From Artocarpus heterophyllus (lineage: Eukaryota > Streptophyta > Magnoliopsida > Rosales > Moraceae), in assembly GCA_025403435.1 (NCBI GenBank), contig CM046333.1, positions 12,115,770 to 12,179,769 on the forward strand: a stretch of DNA of 64,000 bases, given 5' to 3'. Position numbers and translations under genes: made by a program. Shown piece by piece: positions 21,003-31,749 of this stretch (positions are counted from its first letter, which is position 1; every line of letters starts with the position of its first letter). The notes below the pieces were generated by a model, which searched no databases, was not told the DNA's origin, and was given only the letters and a program-made list of their open reading frames with translations.

Positions 21003-21420
21003 TTAAGTTCTTGATACTCGGATATTTTTGCTACAGTAAAAGTTAAAATTTTCTCTCTTATATTTGAGAAAAAATCATAATTTCTTTATTTGATATCCAC
21101 TTGAGATAATTATTTTTTCATTGTATTTCTAGTAAAAATAAATAAATTATTTATATTTTATATTTTTTAAGATCATTAACATCAAGATTTTATTAAATTT
21201 ATTAATAAATAAAAAACTATTTTTACTACCTTTTAAATATAAATTTTAATTTTATTTTATAATCAAATTAAAACTTAATCTATACCCATACCCAGATTAA
21301 AATATAAATATATATCTAAATATTAATTTAAATAATAATTTAAATAATTAATTTAAATCTTAATTTAAATTATACAATTTAAATCAAATCGTTGATTCGA
21401 ATTTATTTGGCAAACTAATC

Positions 21421-21510
21421 TTTAAAGGACAGAAACCAGAAACAACCCGTGTCCTGCCGTGGAAGCAGTGTTTTAACTTGGGTAATTTTTGAAGGAACCA
21501 ATCCACCACC
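21421..21510 (+). promoter_or_regulatory. PUS3 5' UTR and residual promoter
   Basis: The 90 bp between the MITE cluster and the ATG at 21511. No TATA box is visible. CAATCCACCACC just before the ATG gives a good plant start context. Promoter elements must lie in, or have been displaced by, the MITE cluster. Confidence 0.5.
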
Positions 21511-21584
21511 ATGTCTGAGGAAGTTGCCGACGGAGAAAACCTTCTCGCCTCCCTTCAAACCCTCGTAAACTCTCTCCCTCTATT

Positions 21585-21615
<31 letters not shown>

Positions 21616-21974
21616 ATATTTACCTTCGCTTAGCTCAGTTTGTTTGAGTTTCTTTTCGTCTCGAATCTCCTTCAACCAGGAACTCGAGGCTGAGGACGCC
21701 GCGTATCATCGCGCCTCTCAAATTGTACCTGTTCTCAGGTTCGTTTCCCTAATTATTTCTACATTTCTCTGCTGCGTAAATATGGAATTTGAGAGCGGAA
21801 ACAAGGAAAAGGAAATGAAAGATTACCTTCATTTTAGCTAAGAAATTGAATTATTAACTGAGCATTCATGGAGTTTGATGTGTTGTTATGTCCAGAAAAA
21901 GAAGAATGTTGGCGGTTCTGCTGTAAAGTTTAGTGCTTCTTCAGAAGACAGCATGGACTCGGAATCTGGTGGCA
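21511..21974 (+). CDS. PUS3: PUS3 exons 1-3: N-terminal region
   Basis: Exon 1 (21511-21564, donor GTAAAC) reads MSEEVADGENLLASLQTL. Exon 2 (21680-21724) reads ELEAEDAAYHRASQI and uses GTACCT as donor; the alternative GTTCGT 15 bp later would break the frame. Exon 3 (21896-21974) reads KKKNVGGSAVKFSASSED and so on to SESGG, and ends at a strong GTAAGA donor just before a run of 17 A that then falls in the intron. Phases agree. This is the poorly conserved, charged N-terminal part of plant PUS3, and exon 2 boundaries are less certain than later ones. Intron 1 holds a (TG)n microsatellite at 21590-21616. Confidence 0.65.
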
Positions 21975-22274
21975 GTAAGACCCAAAAAAAAAAAAAAAAA
22001 TCCAAAGAGAAAACTTCAGCTCCTTTTTTTTTAATTTTTTAATCTTCTTTTTTCTTAATTCTGTTCCCTCCTGAAAATTTGAGACTATTTCACTCGATAT
22101 GCAACTTACACATTGGCGAAGCAAAGTTATACTTTGTTTTTTTTCCCTTCCTTTTGTGTCTTAACTTTGCTAAATCATGTCTTATGGTTGTGTTAAATGT
22201 ATACTTAAACACTGCTGAATTACGGATTTTGAATGTGTCGAGTCTACTTTAGTTTTATTTCCTTTTGTGCACAG
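21975..22274. other. PUS3 intron 3 with A17 run
   Basis: Starts with GTAAGACCC followed by 17 A, then T-rich DNA. Ends GTGCACAG. Nothing else recognised. Confidence 0.6.
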
Positions 22275-23515
22275 GTTATGATACAAGCAACATGAATCAC
22301 CAATGCAAAAGATATGTTACTATAAAATTAATGTACTTTGGGCAGAGGTACATTGTATATCCATTATTTTATAGCTTGTTGATTCTTGATGTCATCTCCT
22401 GTGTTAATCTTCATTCAATGTTCTAGCCAAAAAAGTTATTTTATTAAAAAAAAAAAAAAAAAACTGCATCCCATTTTCTGCTATAGCTCGCTACCTTCCT
22501 CTGCATCCTTCCACAAAGGGAAAACAAATAGATAGGTTGAACAACGATTGGTGAAAAGTAGCAGAAAATGTTTTGTTGGGGAGCCTGATTGCGGTGAAAA
22601 GATATTGAAGAAGTTGGATGCATACTATGTTGAACAAATAATGGCGTGAATTCTCCTTAACGCTATAGAGTGGGTGGAGTTCAAAATAACCATGATCTGC
22701 AAAATCATACCAACTGGCCCAAACCTTCTTGCACTTGTCAATTTTTTTCTATTTCTCTGAAGCTGGGATTTGTTGCCTGAGATGGAAGGGAAAAAAATCG
22801 TTTTTTCTAAATTTGTTGTTTACTTTGGAAAACCGATGAAAAAAATTGAGCTCTTTTACCTAATTTTCAAGCAATGTTATTCTTCTACCTATTGCCTGTG
22901 CCCTTCCTTTGGCATGACTATTTTGCAATTACATGTGTCAAGTTACAAGTTTTGTATTTTTTTATGGACTCTTCAACTATAACAGGTATAATTAAGAGTT
23001 TTGTAAAACTGTACAAGTCCAGTACAAGATTTTCGTGCCTATACTTTTAGAATGTCTTCAACATTAATTTAGATTTTGTTATTAATTAGCACTAGTAAGT
23101 ACTTTTGAAATTTCTCTTGTCAAATTTCCAGTTTATTTATTCAAATTATTCATCATATTTCAATTACAGTATAGTTAATATATAGTAGCGATTCTGCATA
23201 ATTACTTTACTCATAATGTCCTTTAGAAAAATAAATAAATAATTAAAATAATAAAAATAAACACTCTAGTAATAGTCTCAGTCATGTTATTTGGTGGCAT
23301 ATTCTATAAAGTCTGGTCCTTGGTTATGTTGGGGTGAACGTTGGATTTGGTTTCTTGTCCTCCAATGATTTGTCCCTTTTGTCTATTTTTTGTGTGAGAT
23401 GCATTATTTATGATTCAAAACACTTTTCTAATAATGAGTGATTGGAATACTTCATATGCTATATTACAAGTTTTATGGTTTTACTTCAGAAGCACAAATG
23501 GATCCAACTATTGAG
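22275..23515 (+). CDS. PUS3: PUS3 exons 4-5: start of the TruA fold
   Basis: Exon 4 (22275-22347) reads YDTSNMNHQCKRYVTIKLM and YFGQ, the first beta strand of the pseudouridine synthase fold. Exon 5 (23471-23515) reads FYGFTSEAQMDPTIE. The donor at 22348 (GTACAT) leaves phase 2, but exon 5 needs phase 0. Using the GTATAT donor six bases on restores the frame with two extra residues (YI). Alternatively the exon 5 acceptor, now CAAG, may have lost an original CAGG. Either way the junction is altered compared with the expected RFYGF. Intron 4 is ordinary AT-rich DNA with an A18 run near 22447. Confidence 0.7.
22348..23470. other. PUS3 intron 4
   Basis: 1.1 kb of AT-rich DNA with an A18 run (about 22445-22463) and a 70-codon ORF (22770-22982) without motifs. 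No mobile element ends are recognised. Confidence 0.5.
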
Positions 23516-23584
23516 GTTTGTTTTCTCTATCTTTCACTTATTTCTTTTACTCTTTTTTAATCTTTTTGGTCTACATCAGTGGAT

Positions 23585-23854
23585 TGGTGCATAAAATTGT
23601 TGTAATATGTGGAAATTATTACTATTATAATCGTCAGTTGTTTTATTTAATTCAAATTGTTTAGGCTGTTGCATTTTTAGTGTAGGTTGCTATGTTTGAA
23701 ATTTAAATAACGAAAGAGTAGTTAGGCGTTGCTCTTTTATAGGAATAGGAGATGGTTAGTTTGTTCTGTTAGATTTTTATGCTTTCTAGGTTTATTTATG
23801 CAAAACATTTTCGTTATGAATGAGATCATATGAGTTTGATTATTCTTTTCTTCA
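23585..23854 (+). repeat. 5' LTR of Copia element
   Basis: Partner of 27143-27397. The outer 60 bp are more diverged than the rest (TGGTGCATAAAATTG against TGGTGCCTAGAGTTT). Confidence 0.85.
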
Positions 23855-23880
23855 TGGTATCGGAGTGGGAACTCTCAAAA

Positions 23881-24600
23881 ATGTCTATGGCAAAAAAAAG
23901 CCATAACAGGCTCAAAACGAAGAGACGATTCTATGTCTGAGACATCCAGCCAAACACAGGCTGATCAAACTTCAATTTGAACAATCCAAGGAGAAGAAGA
24001 CAATTCCCTTACAAATTACTGCACACAAACTCAATGGCAAAAATTACTTGGAATGGTCTCAATTTGTGAAAATGTGAAAATTGCAATCTGTGGCAGAGGA
24101 AAGCTCGGATATATCACTGGCGAAACCGAAGCTCCAGCCAAGATTGACCCTACGTACAACACATGGGTCGTTGAGAATTTGCTTGTGCTCGCATGGTTCA
24201 TCAGTTCGATGGAGCTGAAAAGAAGCCGTACTTATATATTCCTACTAGCCACAAAGGCCGTGTGGGGTGTTGTTAAGAAGACCTATTCTGATCTCGAGAA
24301 TGCCTCTCAAATGTTCAAGCTTCGTTCCAAATTGAAAGAGATGAAATAGGGAACTCAAATTGTTACTCAGTATTTTACAAAAGTGTGGGAACATTTGGTA
24401 GGAGTTGGATTTATTTTTGAAGAAACTTTGGATTGTCTAGAGTGTAGTGTGAAATAGAAGAAGAGTCTCGAAAAGGAACGTGTATTTGATTTCCTAGCAA
24501 GGCTCAACAAGGACCTGGATGAGGTCATGGGCTGTGTTTTGGGTAGAGATCCATTCCCCACAATCGAAGGTGCATTCTCTGAGGTTTGTTGAGAGGAGAG
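23881..24600 (+). pseudogene. Copia gag (UBN2-type) relic
   Basis: Starts at an ATG at 23881 soon after the primer-binding site. It reads ITAHKLNGKNYLEWSQFVKM, GRGKLGYITGETEAP, NTWVVENLLVLAWFISSME, VKKTYSDLENASQMFKL and then EKERVFDFLARLNKDLDEV. These are the standard blocks of the Copia gag polyprotein that forms virus-like particles. A frame change near 24060 and several stops disrupt it. The zinc knuckle is not seen. Confidence 0.8.
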
Positions 24601-25019
24601 CCGATGAAGGGTTATGATGTATGAAGGATCACCAATTCAACTAGTTCCAGAAAGCTTAGCAATAGCATCACAAAGTGCTCCATCAACTAATTGAAAAATT
24701 GGGACGATAGAACTCAACACTGGGGAGAAAGGATGCGGTGTGATCACTGTAATCGTCATGACCATGCCAGGGAAATATGTTGGAAGATACACAAAAACCT
24801 GCAAATTGAACCATGAGGAGGCATGCATTCTGAACTCAATCGCGCAACGAAGTTGCCAACACTCAAGGCAATACCGAGACTGCAAGTCTTTCGATAAAGT
24901 TCAATGAGGAGCGAATTGATGAACCATACCATCTTCTGAGCCAATCGTCTATCCAATCCCTCATCGCAAAATTCTAATGTCGGTTCATGTTCTATGGCTC
25001 AATCTGGTAACTTTGTTTC

Positions 25020-25655
25020 AAAGTTTATTGCCTCTGCAAAATCAAAGGAACCTTCGATCATAGATTCGGGTGCCTTAGACAATATGACAGGTGTTTCTCA
25101 TTTTTTTTTTAGTTTTTATACTCCATGTCCTAGTACTGCCAAAGTTAAAATTGTAGATGGGTCATTGTCAATTGTTGCAAGAATCGGATCAGTTAGAGTG
25201 TCCAAACAATTAATTCTTCATTTTGTGTTGCACGTCCCAGCCTTAAAATGCAATCTCTTGTTTGTGAGTAAATTTTCGCATGGTAACAATTGTGTTGCTA
25301 ATTTTTCCTTTTCTATGTTAATTTCAGGAGCTATTATTAGGGAGGATGATTGGCAGTGCTAGGATTGATGAAGGACTTTATTTTCTTGGAGAAGAGAGTT
25401 CGGAGTGTAGACAAGCTCATGTGTCTAGTGTTGGGTCTACTTTTGCTTCTAGTGATAGGAAAATAATGTTGTGCCATCATAGACTTGGCCACCCTAGTTT
25501 CAAGTATTTAAAGCATTTATATTCTTTATTATTCAAAGACAAGAATTGGAATTTATTTCAATGTAATATTTGTCAATTTGCAAAGCATACTCGTGTACCA
25601 TATTCTCCAAGGCCTTACATAGAAGCTTCCATTTGGTCTAATCCATGGTGATGTG
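25020..25655 (+). pseudogene. Copia protease and pre-integrase relic
   Basis: SIIDSGALDNMTG (near 25058) is the aspartic protease motif DSGA of Copia elements, followed by LHVPALKCNLLFVSKF, a conserved downstream block. After a frame change near 25350, LCHHRLGHPSFKYLKHL is the gag-pre-integrase H-RLGHPS motif, and CNICQFAKHTRVPY holds the zinc-binding CxxC. It stops abruptly at about 25650 in GDVW, where the integrase catalytic core should start. Confidence 0.85.
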
Positions 25656-27050
25656 TGGGAATTGTCCAAAGTCACCAAATTGGAAAAAAGCAGTCTTGGA
25701 GGAGATGTGTGCTCTTGAGAAGAATGGTACGTGGAATAGATGGAATTGCTTGAAGGAAAGAGTGTGGTTGGATGTAAATGGGTATTCACTGTGAAGTTCA
25801 AACTAAATGGATCAATCAAAAGGTATAAGGCATGGCTGGTTGCAAAATGGCTTACACAAACATACGGGATTGATTATATTGAAACATTTGCACTGATTGC
25901 CAAACTCAACACAATCCGAATCTTGCTGTCACTTACAGTGACCTCAGAGTAGCCATTATACCAACTGGACGTGAGGAACGCTTTCTTGAATGGAGAGCTT
26001 TTGGAAGAAGTGTGCATGAGTTTGCCACCAGGGTAGGACAAAGGAAACAGAGTGGTTTGCAGACTAAAAAAATCACTGTATGAGCTGAAGCAATCTCTTC
26101 GAGCGTGGTTTGATCAGTTCTCTAATGTCATTAAGGATCATGGATATACTCAGAGACAAGTAGAGAAGACTCTATTTATTAAGCATTTACAAGATGGATA
26201 GATCACCATTTTAATAGTCTATGTGGATGATATCATCTTCATTGGTGACAATCTTAAATAAATGCAAGAGCTCAAGAGAATGATGGCAAGAGAGTTTGAA
26301 ATCAAAGACCTCGAACCTCTGAGGTATTTTCTTGGAATGGAAGTCACTAGAAGCAAGAAAGAAATCTCTATGTCGCAAAGAAAGTATAGACTGGACTTGT
26401 TAAAGGAGACAGGTATGTTGGCGAGTTGAACAAGAAAATAAGGCTAAAATGACAAAAGGAGACCTAGTTAGCAAAGGCAAAGATCAATGGTTAGTTGGAA
26501 AGTTGATCTATTTGTCACACAAGACCATCGGATTTGCTGTCAGTTTAGGTAGCCAATATATGCATTCACCTCACAAAGGACATCTCAATGCAGCATACAA
26601 CATTCTCAGATATCTAAAGAAAACTCAAGGAAAGGGGTTGTTCTTTGGAAAACATGGAGATAGAAGAGTAGAGTTGCTTATTGATGCAGATTGGGCAGGT
26701 TCAGCTGAGGATTGAAAGTCAACCTTTGGGTACCGCACACTAGTTTGGGGAAATTTAGTCACTTGGTGCAACAAGAAACAGTCTGGTGTTGCAAGTGGCG
26801 CTGGGGCGGAGTATCGAGCAATGGCACATGGGATTTGTGTTGTGTGGATAATAAAGAGGTTGTTGGAGGAACTGAAGATTACTAGTGACTATCCCATGCA
26901 ACTCTACTGTGACAACAATGCAACCATTAGTATAGCACACAACCCAGTTCATCACAACAAGATCAAACAGGTGGAAGTGGATTGCCATTTTATCAAAGAG
27001 AAGTTGGCAAAAGGAGTTGTCAACATAATGAATTGTGCCTGCTAGTCAAG
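25656..27050 (+). pseudogene. Copia reverse transcriptase and RNase H relic
   Basis: The sequence jumps from the integrase start to an RT N-terminal block (NWKKAVLEEMCALEKNGTW in one frame). Then VVGCKWVFTVKFKLNGSIKR and AKWLTQTYGIDYIETFA follow. The catalytic motif is YVDDIIFIGDN (near 26220). RNase H follows with LIYLSHKTIGFAVSLGSQ, LLIDADWAGSAED, AEYRAMAHGICVVWIIKRLL and LYCDNNATISIAHNPVHH. Stops at 26201, 26261 and 26715 and frame shifts break it. About 1 kb of integrase sequence is missing. Confidence 0.88.
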
Positions 27051-27142
27051 AGGTTGCAGATATCTTCACTAAACAGCCTTTCGAATGTGTAGTGAACAAG
27101 CTCGGCCTCTTGAACTTCTACAGCCAGGCTTAGGGGGAGAGT

Positions 27143-27397
27143 TGGTGCCTAGAGTTTAGGGATATTTCCTGAGTTTCGGTTGTTTTGGTTAATTCAAATT
27201 GTTTAGGTTGTTTCGTCTTTCAATGTAGGTTGTCATGTTTGAAATTTAAATAATGGAAGAGTAGTTAGACGTTGCTTTCTCGTAGGAATAGGAGATGGTT
27301 AGTTTGTTCTGTTAGATTTTTATGCTTTCTAGGTCTATTTATGTAAAGCATTTTCGTTATGAAGGAAATCATCGAAGTTTCATTATTACTGTCTTCA
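27143..27397 (+). repeat. 3' LTR of Copia element
   Basis: Preceded by TTAGGGGGAGAG. Matches the 5' LTR, about 85-90% by eye over the last 200 bp. Confidence 0.85.
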
Positions 27398-27770
27398 ATA
27401 ATATAAACTTCTTTGCCATTGGAAAGTGTCATTATCTATAACTAAGATGTTCCATGTATAGCACATTCTTTAGTGCCTGCCATGCTCCTTGTATGCATGG
27501 ATGAGTATAATTTATGTTGTTCTTGCTGCTGCTATCTATTCTGTTTGCGAAACTTCCCTTGGAGAAGAACATTTGCGAAGTTAGAGTTCTTTTATTAATA
27601 GCATTTGAGAACGTACTTATATTGTGGAAAATGTAAGGTGGGTTTGTAAGATTATGAAATTTGTTTTTAAAATCAAATTTCACACGAGGAACTTCAGAAA
27701 GGCTAAATTCTAATTTGCATATATTTTTAGTATACGATACTTTCTTTTTGGCAATTGATGCTTCTTGCAG
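27398..27770. other. Right part of PUS3 intron 5
   Basis: Ordinary AT-rich intron DNA between the Copia 3' LTR and exon 6. An 83-codon minus-strand ORF here has no motif. Confidence 0.6.
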
Positions 27771-28725
27771 TCTGAACTTTTTGGAGCTCTAAAACAGAGA
27801 AGGCTTACAGTTGGTGACAAAAAGGAGTCACAATATTCAAGGTGTGGTAGAACAGATAAGGGGGTTTCTTCCGTTGGGCAAGTAAGTGAGAAAAGACATT
27901 TTGTTGGAATTTCATTCATTAATATTTACTTTTGAGATTGGAAACTTTGTAGAGTTAAAAACAAGTTTTCTTGTTGTAGTAGTCGTTGTATCTTGCGGAT
28001 TCTAAGGGCCCATTTGGTTCGAGTATTTAAATAGAGTATTTGAATGAAGATTTAAATTTTTGTGAGAGAAAATATGTAGCAAAATGATTCAAACAGTGAT
28101 TCGAGTATCGAAACAAACAGTTTAAATTTGTAGTTCTCGAGTATCTAATTGAGCTATTCGATAGGAAAAAGAAAATCTTCTCGAGACCTCTTTTTCAGAA
28201 TGTTAATTTGTAGTTCCAAATCGTGGAATATTTTCCTTATTCTTCTATTTGTGATATAAGTTTATATGTGTATAGTTTAAATTGTGATATTCCAATACAC
28301 TTCCCTTTGTCTTTTTAAGAATACTTTGGCTTCCAGGCATAAATGTTGATACTTTTATCTTTCATTACAAGTGATCACTCCCTGTGGTGATGTAGGCCGT
28401 CAACTCTTTATGCCATATAAGTCTCTACATTGGGTGTTGCTAATCACGAAGAGAAGTTTAATATACTAAGCTCCATCGCTTGAAATATGTAATGTATAGT
28501 ACCAGCGCTAGTGATGCAATATCGTTCCTTTACCTTTAATAATCCAAGATGGATGACTTCTGCTACTGTTAATTGTAGTATTCATTATTTGTTTATACTT
28601 TCTATACATATTCTAATTAGTCGTACATTTAATGCAGGTCGTTGCTCTCTTTTTACGATCAAACCTCAAAAACGCTTGTTCAAACCATGAAAACTCGACT
28701 GAAATTATGTCCAGAGAACAATTGG
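27771..28725 (+). CDS. PUS3: PUS3 exons 6-7: catalytic core
   Basis: Exon 6 (27771-27881, exactly 37 codons) reads SELFGALKQRRLTVG, then SQYSRCGRTDKGVSSVGQ. The Asp in RTDKG is the nucleophile of all pseudouridine synthases of the TruA family. Exon 7 (28638-28725) reads VVALFLRSNLKNAC and so on to IMSREQLG. Splice sites are canonical (CAG/GTAAGT and CAG/GTTAAG) and phases agree with exon 8. The segment between them (intron 6) holds a MITE at 28006-28120. Confidence 0.93.
28006..28120. mobile_element. Tourist-like MITE in PUS3 intron 6
   Basis: Begins GGGCCCATTTGGTTCGAGTA and ends near ATCGAAACAAACAGTTTAA. The inside (GAATGAAGATTTAAATTTTT, GTAGCAAAATGATTCAAAC) matches 20883-21002 closely. The right terminus is eroded. 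Confidence 0.85.
28121..28637. other. Rest of PUS3 intron 6
   Basis: AT-rich intron DNA ending in AATGCAG. No further feature is seen. Confidence 0.6.
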
Positions 28726-29131
28726 GTTAAGCCCTTTCCTAACCTCCTTTTACTCCAGTTTGCAGAACTCTAGTGCAGGATTTTTTTCTAGGTTGAGAAT
28801 ATTGTGATGTAGATGTGAAAGTCCATCACATTTTGAAGCCTAATTAATAGGAAAAATTGTACTTTAATCCTTGAAAAGGCGATAACTGAACCCAGAATAT
28901 TTTGCTTGGAATAGGCAATCTCATGGTATATATCGTGAATATTGAATTTTAACATGATTTAAGGCTAATTGATGGGCGGCGTGTTGTTCTAATTATTTCG
29001 AAGCTGAAAATGCATAAACCACAAATGGTAGAAAACACGATTCCATGCTGATAATGTCATGTAGAAAATTCCTTGTTATAGGAGGATTCCTCGTTGCCCT
29101 TTCCTTTGTACTCTCTCTTGGTAGGTATATA

Positions 29132-30176
29132 GTGACTGACAGAGGCAGCTTTTACTTTAATGGGGCAGTTGTACACTAATTTTTTTGTTTGAAAATATGT
29201 AACATAAAATATATAAAAATTGTATTATAATGGCCTTGTTTGGTTTTGTCCTTAAAGTTTTTAAAAATATTTTTATAAATTTTTTGAGGCAAAAATTTTA
29301 AAAACACTTCTAGCACAATTTTTAAAAAATTCTCATTTTTTAAAACAAAGATATTTTCACATATTTTGAAAACAATACTAAACGGCTCTAATATTTTTCA
29401 AAAGCAACTAGATTAAATCTATTGAGAATGTTATCATTTGAAACATACCTTACCAGTAGGGCGTTGTCTTGAAATGTTAGATTCTATCAAAAAGAAAAAA
29501 AAATGTTTGCTTTGCCTCTTTTTTTTTTTTTTTTTTTTTCATTTTGATACCTTAGATTTCAAGTATATAAAAAATCTTACTTTACATTTTAGATTGTTTC
29601 ACATTTATATCTTCAAATTTCAAAAGTATGTTCCACTCTTACCATTCCTCAATCAACAGTCAATTTAACCACAAAACATATTTAAATGCCCTAAATAAAA
29701 TAAAAAAGAATTAGGAAAAAAGGAAAGGATTTAATGTGAATAAAAAATGTGATGTAGTCCAAAATATAGGTACCACAAAAAACATATTACAATAGTTTAT
29801 AAGTAATATGAGTGAAGTTGTTTATAAAAAGTAAAACTTTCAGGAGAAAATAATATGTTATATTTTTTTCTTGTAACAATTAACAAAATATAGGCAGGAT
29901 TATACAATCTGTTTTTATAAATAAAGAAAGGAATGTAGCTCATTTATTATAGCCTAAAATCTAAAGATAAAATAGCAATCCCACAAGTCTGTAACAAAGT
30001 CAAACATCCCTAAAAATGGATTGATTCAGCATATCTAACCAAATCAATCCCAAGAATACCAAATATTCTAACAAAAAGAAATGTAGGAATAAAATGATTT
30101 TTTAGGGTCAAATTTTAATTTTTAAAAATTCAGGGGGTCGTAGCCCCCACTAGGCGCCTTGAATAGCTTCGCCTCA
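29132..30176. mobile_element. MULE-like insert with 11-bp duplication in PUS3 intron 7
   Basis: GTAGGTATATA flanks both sides (29121-29131 and 30177-30187), an 11-bp direct repeat. The left end reads GTGACTGACAGAGGCAGC and the right end in reverse complement TGAGGCGAAGCTATTC, sharing GAGGC-AGCT. The right inner part (CAGGGGGTCGTAGCCCCCAC) belongs to a very widespread plant repeat whose end reads 'GGCGGAGCCA...GGCCCCCCTG'. The body is AT-rich and non-coding, with a T21 run near 29520. Duplication length favours MULE-like over hAT. Confidence 0.75.
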
Positions 30177-30520
30177 GTAGGTATATATACTTGGTCTATT
30201 TCTTTTGTATTTTATTAGAAAAAAATTCTTGTAAAAAAGCCTTAGGGTTGCAAATTCTATTTCCACCAAGTGAGCTTGCTACTCAAGCTCGTGACATTTG
30301 GGCATAGGATGGGGATGAGAAGCATAGTTGGATAATAGATGGAAGGGGAAAATAATTTATTACACATGGTTTAAGAGGGAAAAAAGAATTTATTACATAT
30401 GGTTTAAGCTCTTTGTTTATGATTGTGCCCACCTTTTGAGATTATATACAAACCAATTATTTTAAGGTTTAACTCACGCATCTCTGTTTATTCTTCCCTC
30501 CTTTTTCATCTGCTTTGAAG

Positions 30521-30617
30521 AAGGAGAAATTGATTATGTAAGGGTTCTAAATCGAGTCCTTCCAAATGATATTCGAGTTGTAGGTTGGTGTCCTGTTTCG
30601 ATTGGTTACAGTGCAAG
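30521..30617 (+). CDS. PUS3: PUS3 exon 8
   Basis: Reads EGEIDYVRVLNRVLPNDIRV, then VGWCPVSIGYSAR. The block YVRVLN-VLP-DIR is highly conserved in the eukaryotic PUS3 group. It enters in phase 1 after exon 7, leaves in phase 2, and joins exon 9 in frame across an 18.4-kb intron. Acceptor TTTGAAG, donor GTTTAT. Confidence 0.93.
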
Positions 30618-31143
30618 GTTTATCTACTTTGTGTGTTCCCTTGGCTTTTTATTTTTTTAAAATAAAACAAAGTTGTCTAATAATTTTCTACTTTGTTTGA
30701 GCAAAATTCCCTTCCCATACATGTTATTTCACATTGAAATATATGCAAAACTAGTATGTTTGGTTCACTGGTGGAAAAATTTTAGTTTGAATTGGTTTTA
30801 CTACAATATTTTCTCTCACAAGATTTGAATTGCTATAGTATTTTCAGTTGGAATGAATTGTTTGATTGGCGATCCAAATGCCCTCTTCTTGTTCTTTTGC
30901 ATAGAACACTTCCTTGTGGAATCCTTTTTCTAACTTCTTGGTCTTCTGTTTTTTGTTTCTGCTTTCTCTTGATGACTTATTGTCTCCTGCCCTTAGAATT
31001 AATATTCAATCAATGAAAAAAATGCTTATTATCCTATAATAATAAGAACAAGGACACTTTTTTGGTGAAGACGAGGGAATACACATCAGCATGAAAAAAT
31101 GAACTAAAACTCACTTGTAGTTGTTAGCATGGTCTAAACTATT
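30618..31143. other. Left end of PUS3 intron 8
   Basis: About 0.5 kb of AT-rich intron DNA before the chromovirus. A 74-codon ORF here is low complexity and has no motif. Confidence 0.6.
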
Positions 31144-31706
31144 TGATGGAGCTGAGGGAGTTATTAGACCTCCAATCAGAGTCACTTATGTGAGGAGGAG
31201 GTAGAGGAAGAATTCAGAAGTAAAGATTACCTCACAAAACCCGATTATAGTGAAGGAGGAGCCAATTGCTACAAAGGAGATTCCCGAGGATGCTGACGTG
31301 GAGGATGCTGACGTGGAGGATGCAGACGCTGAGCTAAAGCAGGGGGTGCCAAGGAAGTTGGATCACTTTGGGAATATGGCTTCCAAAGATGTGGGACGTC
31401 TCGTGATGAAAAGAAATAGAGAGACAGGGGGTTAGTTTGTTAGCTTGGGAAAAAGAGCAAAACTGCTAGGGAATTAGAATAAATATAGTAAAGAAAGTAG
31501 AAAGGGGCATATCAGTGTATTCAAGTGTGATTCTTAGTTGGGAGAGCAGGTGGTCTCTCGAATACCATCCTATTCAAGCTATATTTTCTGCATTGTATAT
31601 AGCAAATTGAATAAAAATTAGATTGTGCTCATTGTCGAGTCTTTTTCTTTTGATAAACAAACCTCATTTCTGTCATATTTGGGTTGAAATTTGGCTGGTC
31701 CTATCA
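31144..31706 (+). repeat. 5' LTR of chromovirus
   Basis: Contains three copies of a 15-bp unit GAGGATGCTGACGTG (near 31284-31328); the 3' LTR has two diverged copies. Coding-like sequence here is the tail of the pol frame copied into the LTR. Confidence 0.93.
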
Positions 31707-31707
31707 T

Positions 31708-31724
31708 TTTGGTATCAAAGCTGT
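31708..31724 (+). promoter_or_regulatory. Primer-binding site of chromovirus
   Basis: TGGTATCAAAGCTG, close to the initiator-Met tRNA complement TGGTATCAGAGC, just after the 5' LTR. Confidence 0.85.
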
Positions 31725-31749
31725 AAGATCCCACCCTTGACGACGAGGA

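Larger units (their letters stand above)
20043..21420. mobile_element. Cluster of nested foldback MITEs upstream of PUS3
   Basis: A long hairpin: 20312-20745 is the inverted partner of 20849-21420. For example GGATATCAAATGAAGAAGTT (20610) pairs with GGATATCAAATAAAGAAATT from near 21095, and GAGAACTCTGAAAATTTAG (20714) with the reverse complement of 20849-20876. The right arm is split by a Tourist-like MITE at 20883-21002. A further pair, 20043-20118 with 20770-20846, starts GGGCATGTTTG, ends AGCAGACCC and is flanked by TAA on both sides. The cluster ends about 90 bp before the PUS3 start codon. Order of insertion is not fully resolved. Confidence 0.75.
23585..27397 (+). mobile_element. Ty1/copia element with integrase core deleted, in PUS3 intron 5
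   Basis: Two short LTRs, 23585-23854 (270 bp) and 27143-27397 (255 bp), both start TGGTGC and end CTTCA and share long matches such as GGAATAGGAGATGGTTAGTT. The primer-binding site TGGTATCGGAGTGGG (23855) is one or two bases off the initiator-Met tRNA match. The polypurine tract TTAGGGGGAGAG ends next to the 3' LTR. Order: gag, protease, pre-integrase domain, then RT and RNase H, as in Copia, but the DDE integrase core is missing. Stops and frameshifts are present throughout. Flanking 5-mers (TGGAT and ATAAT) do not match. It lies in the same orientation as PUS3. Confidence 0.9.

Noticed and set aside
21725..21741. Exon 2 ending at GTTCGT instead of GTACCT
   Set aside because: That donor leaves phase 2 and puts a stop in exon 3; GTACCT keeps the frame.
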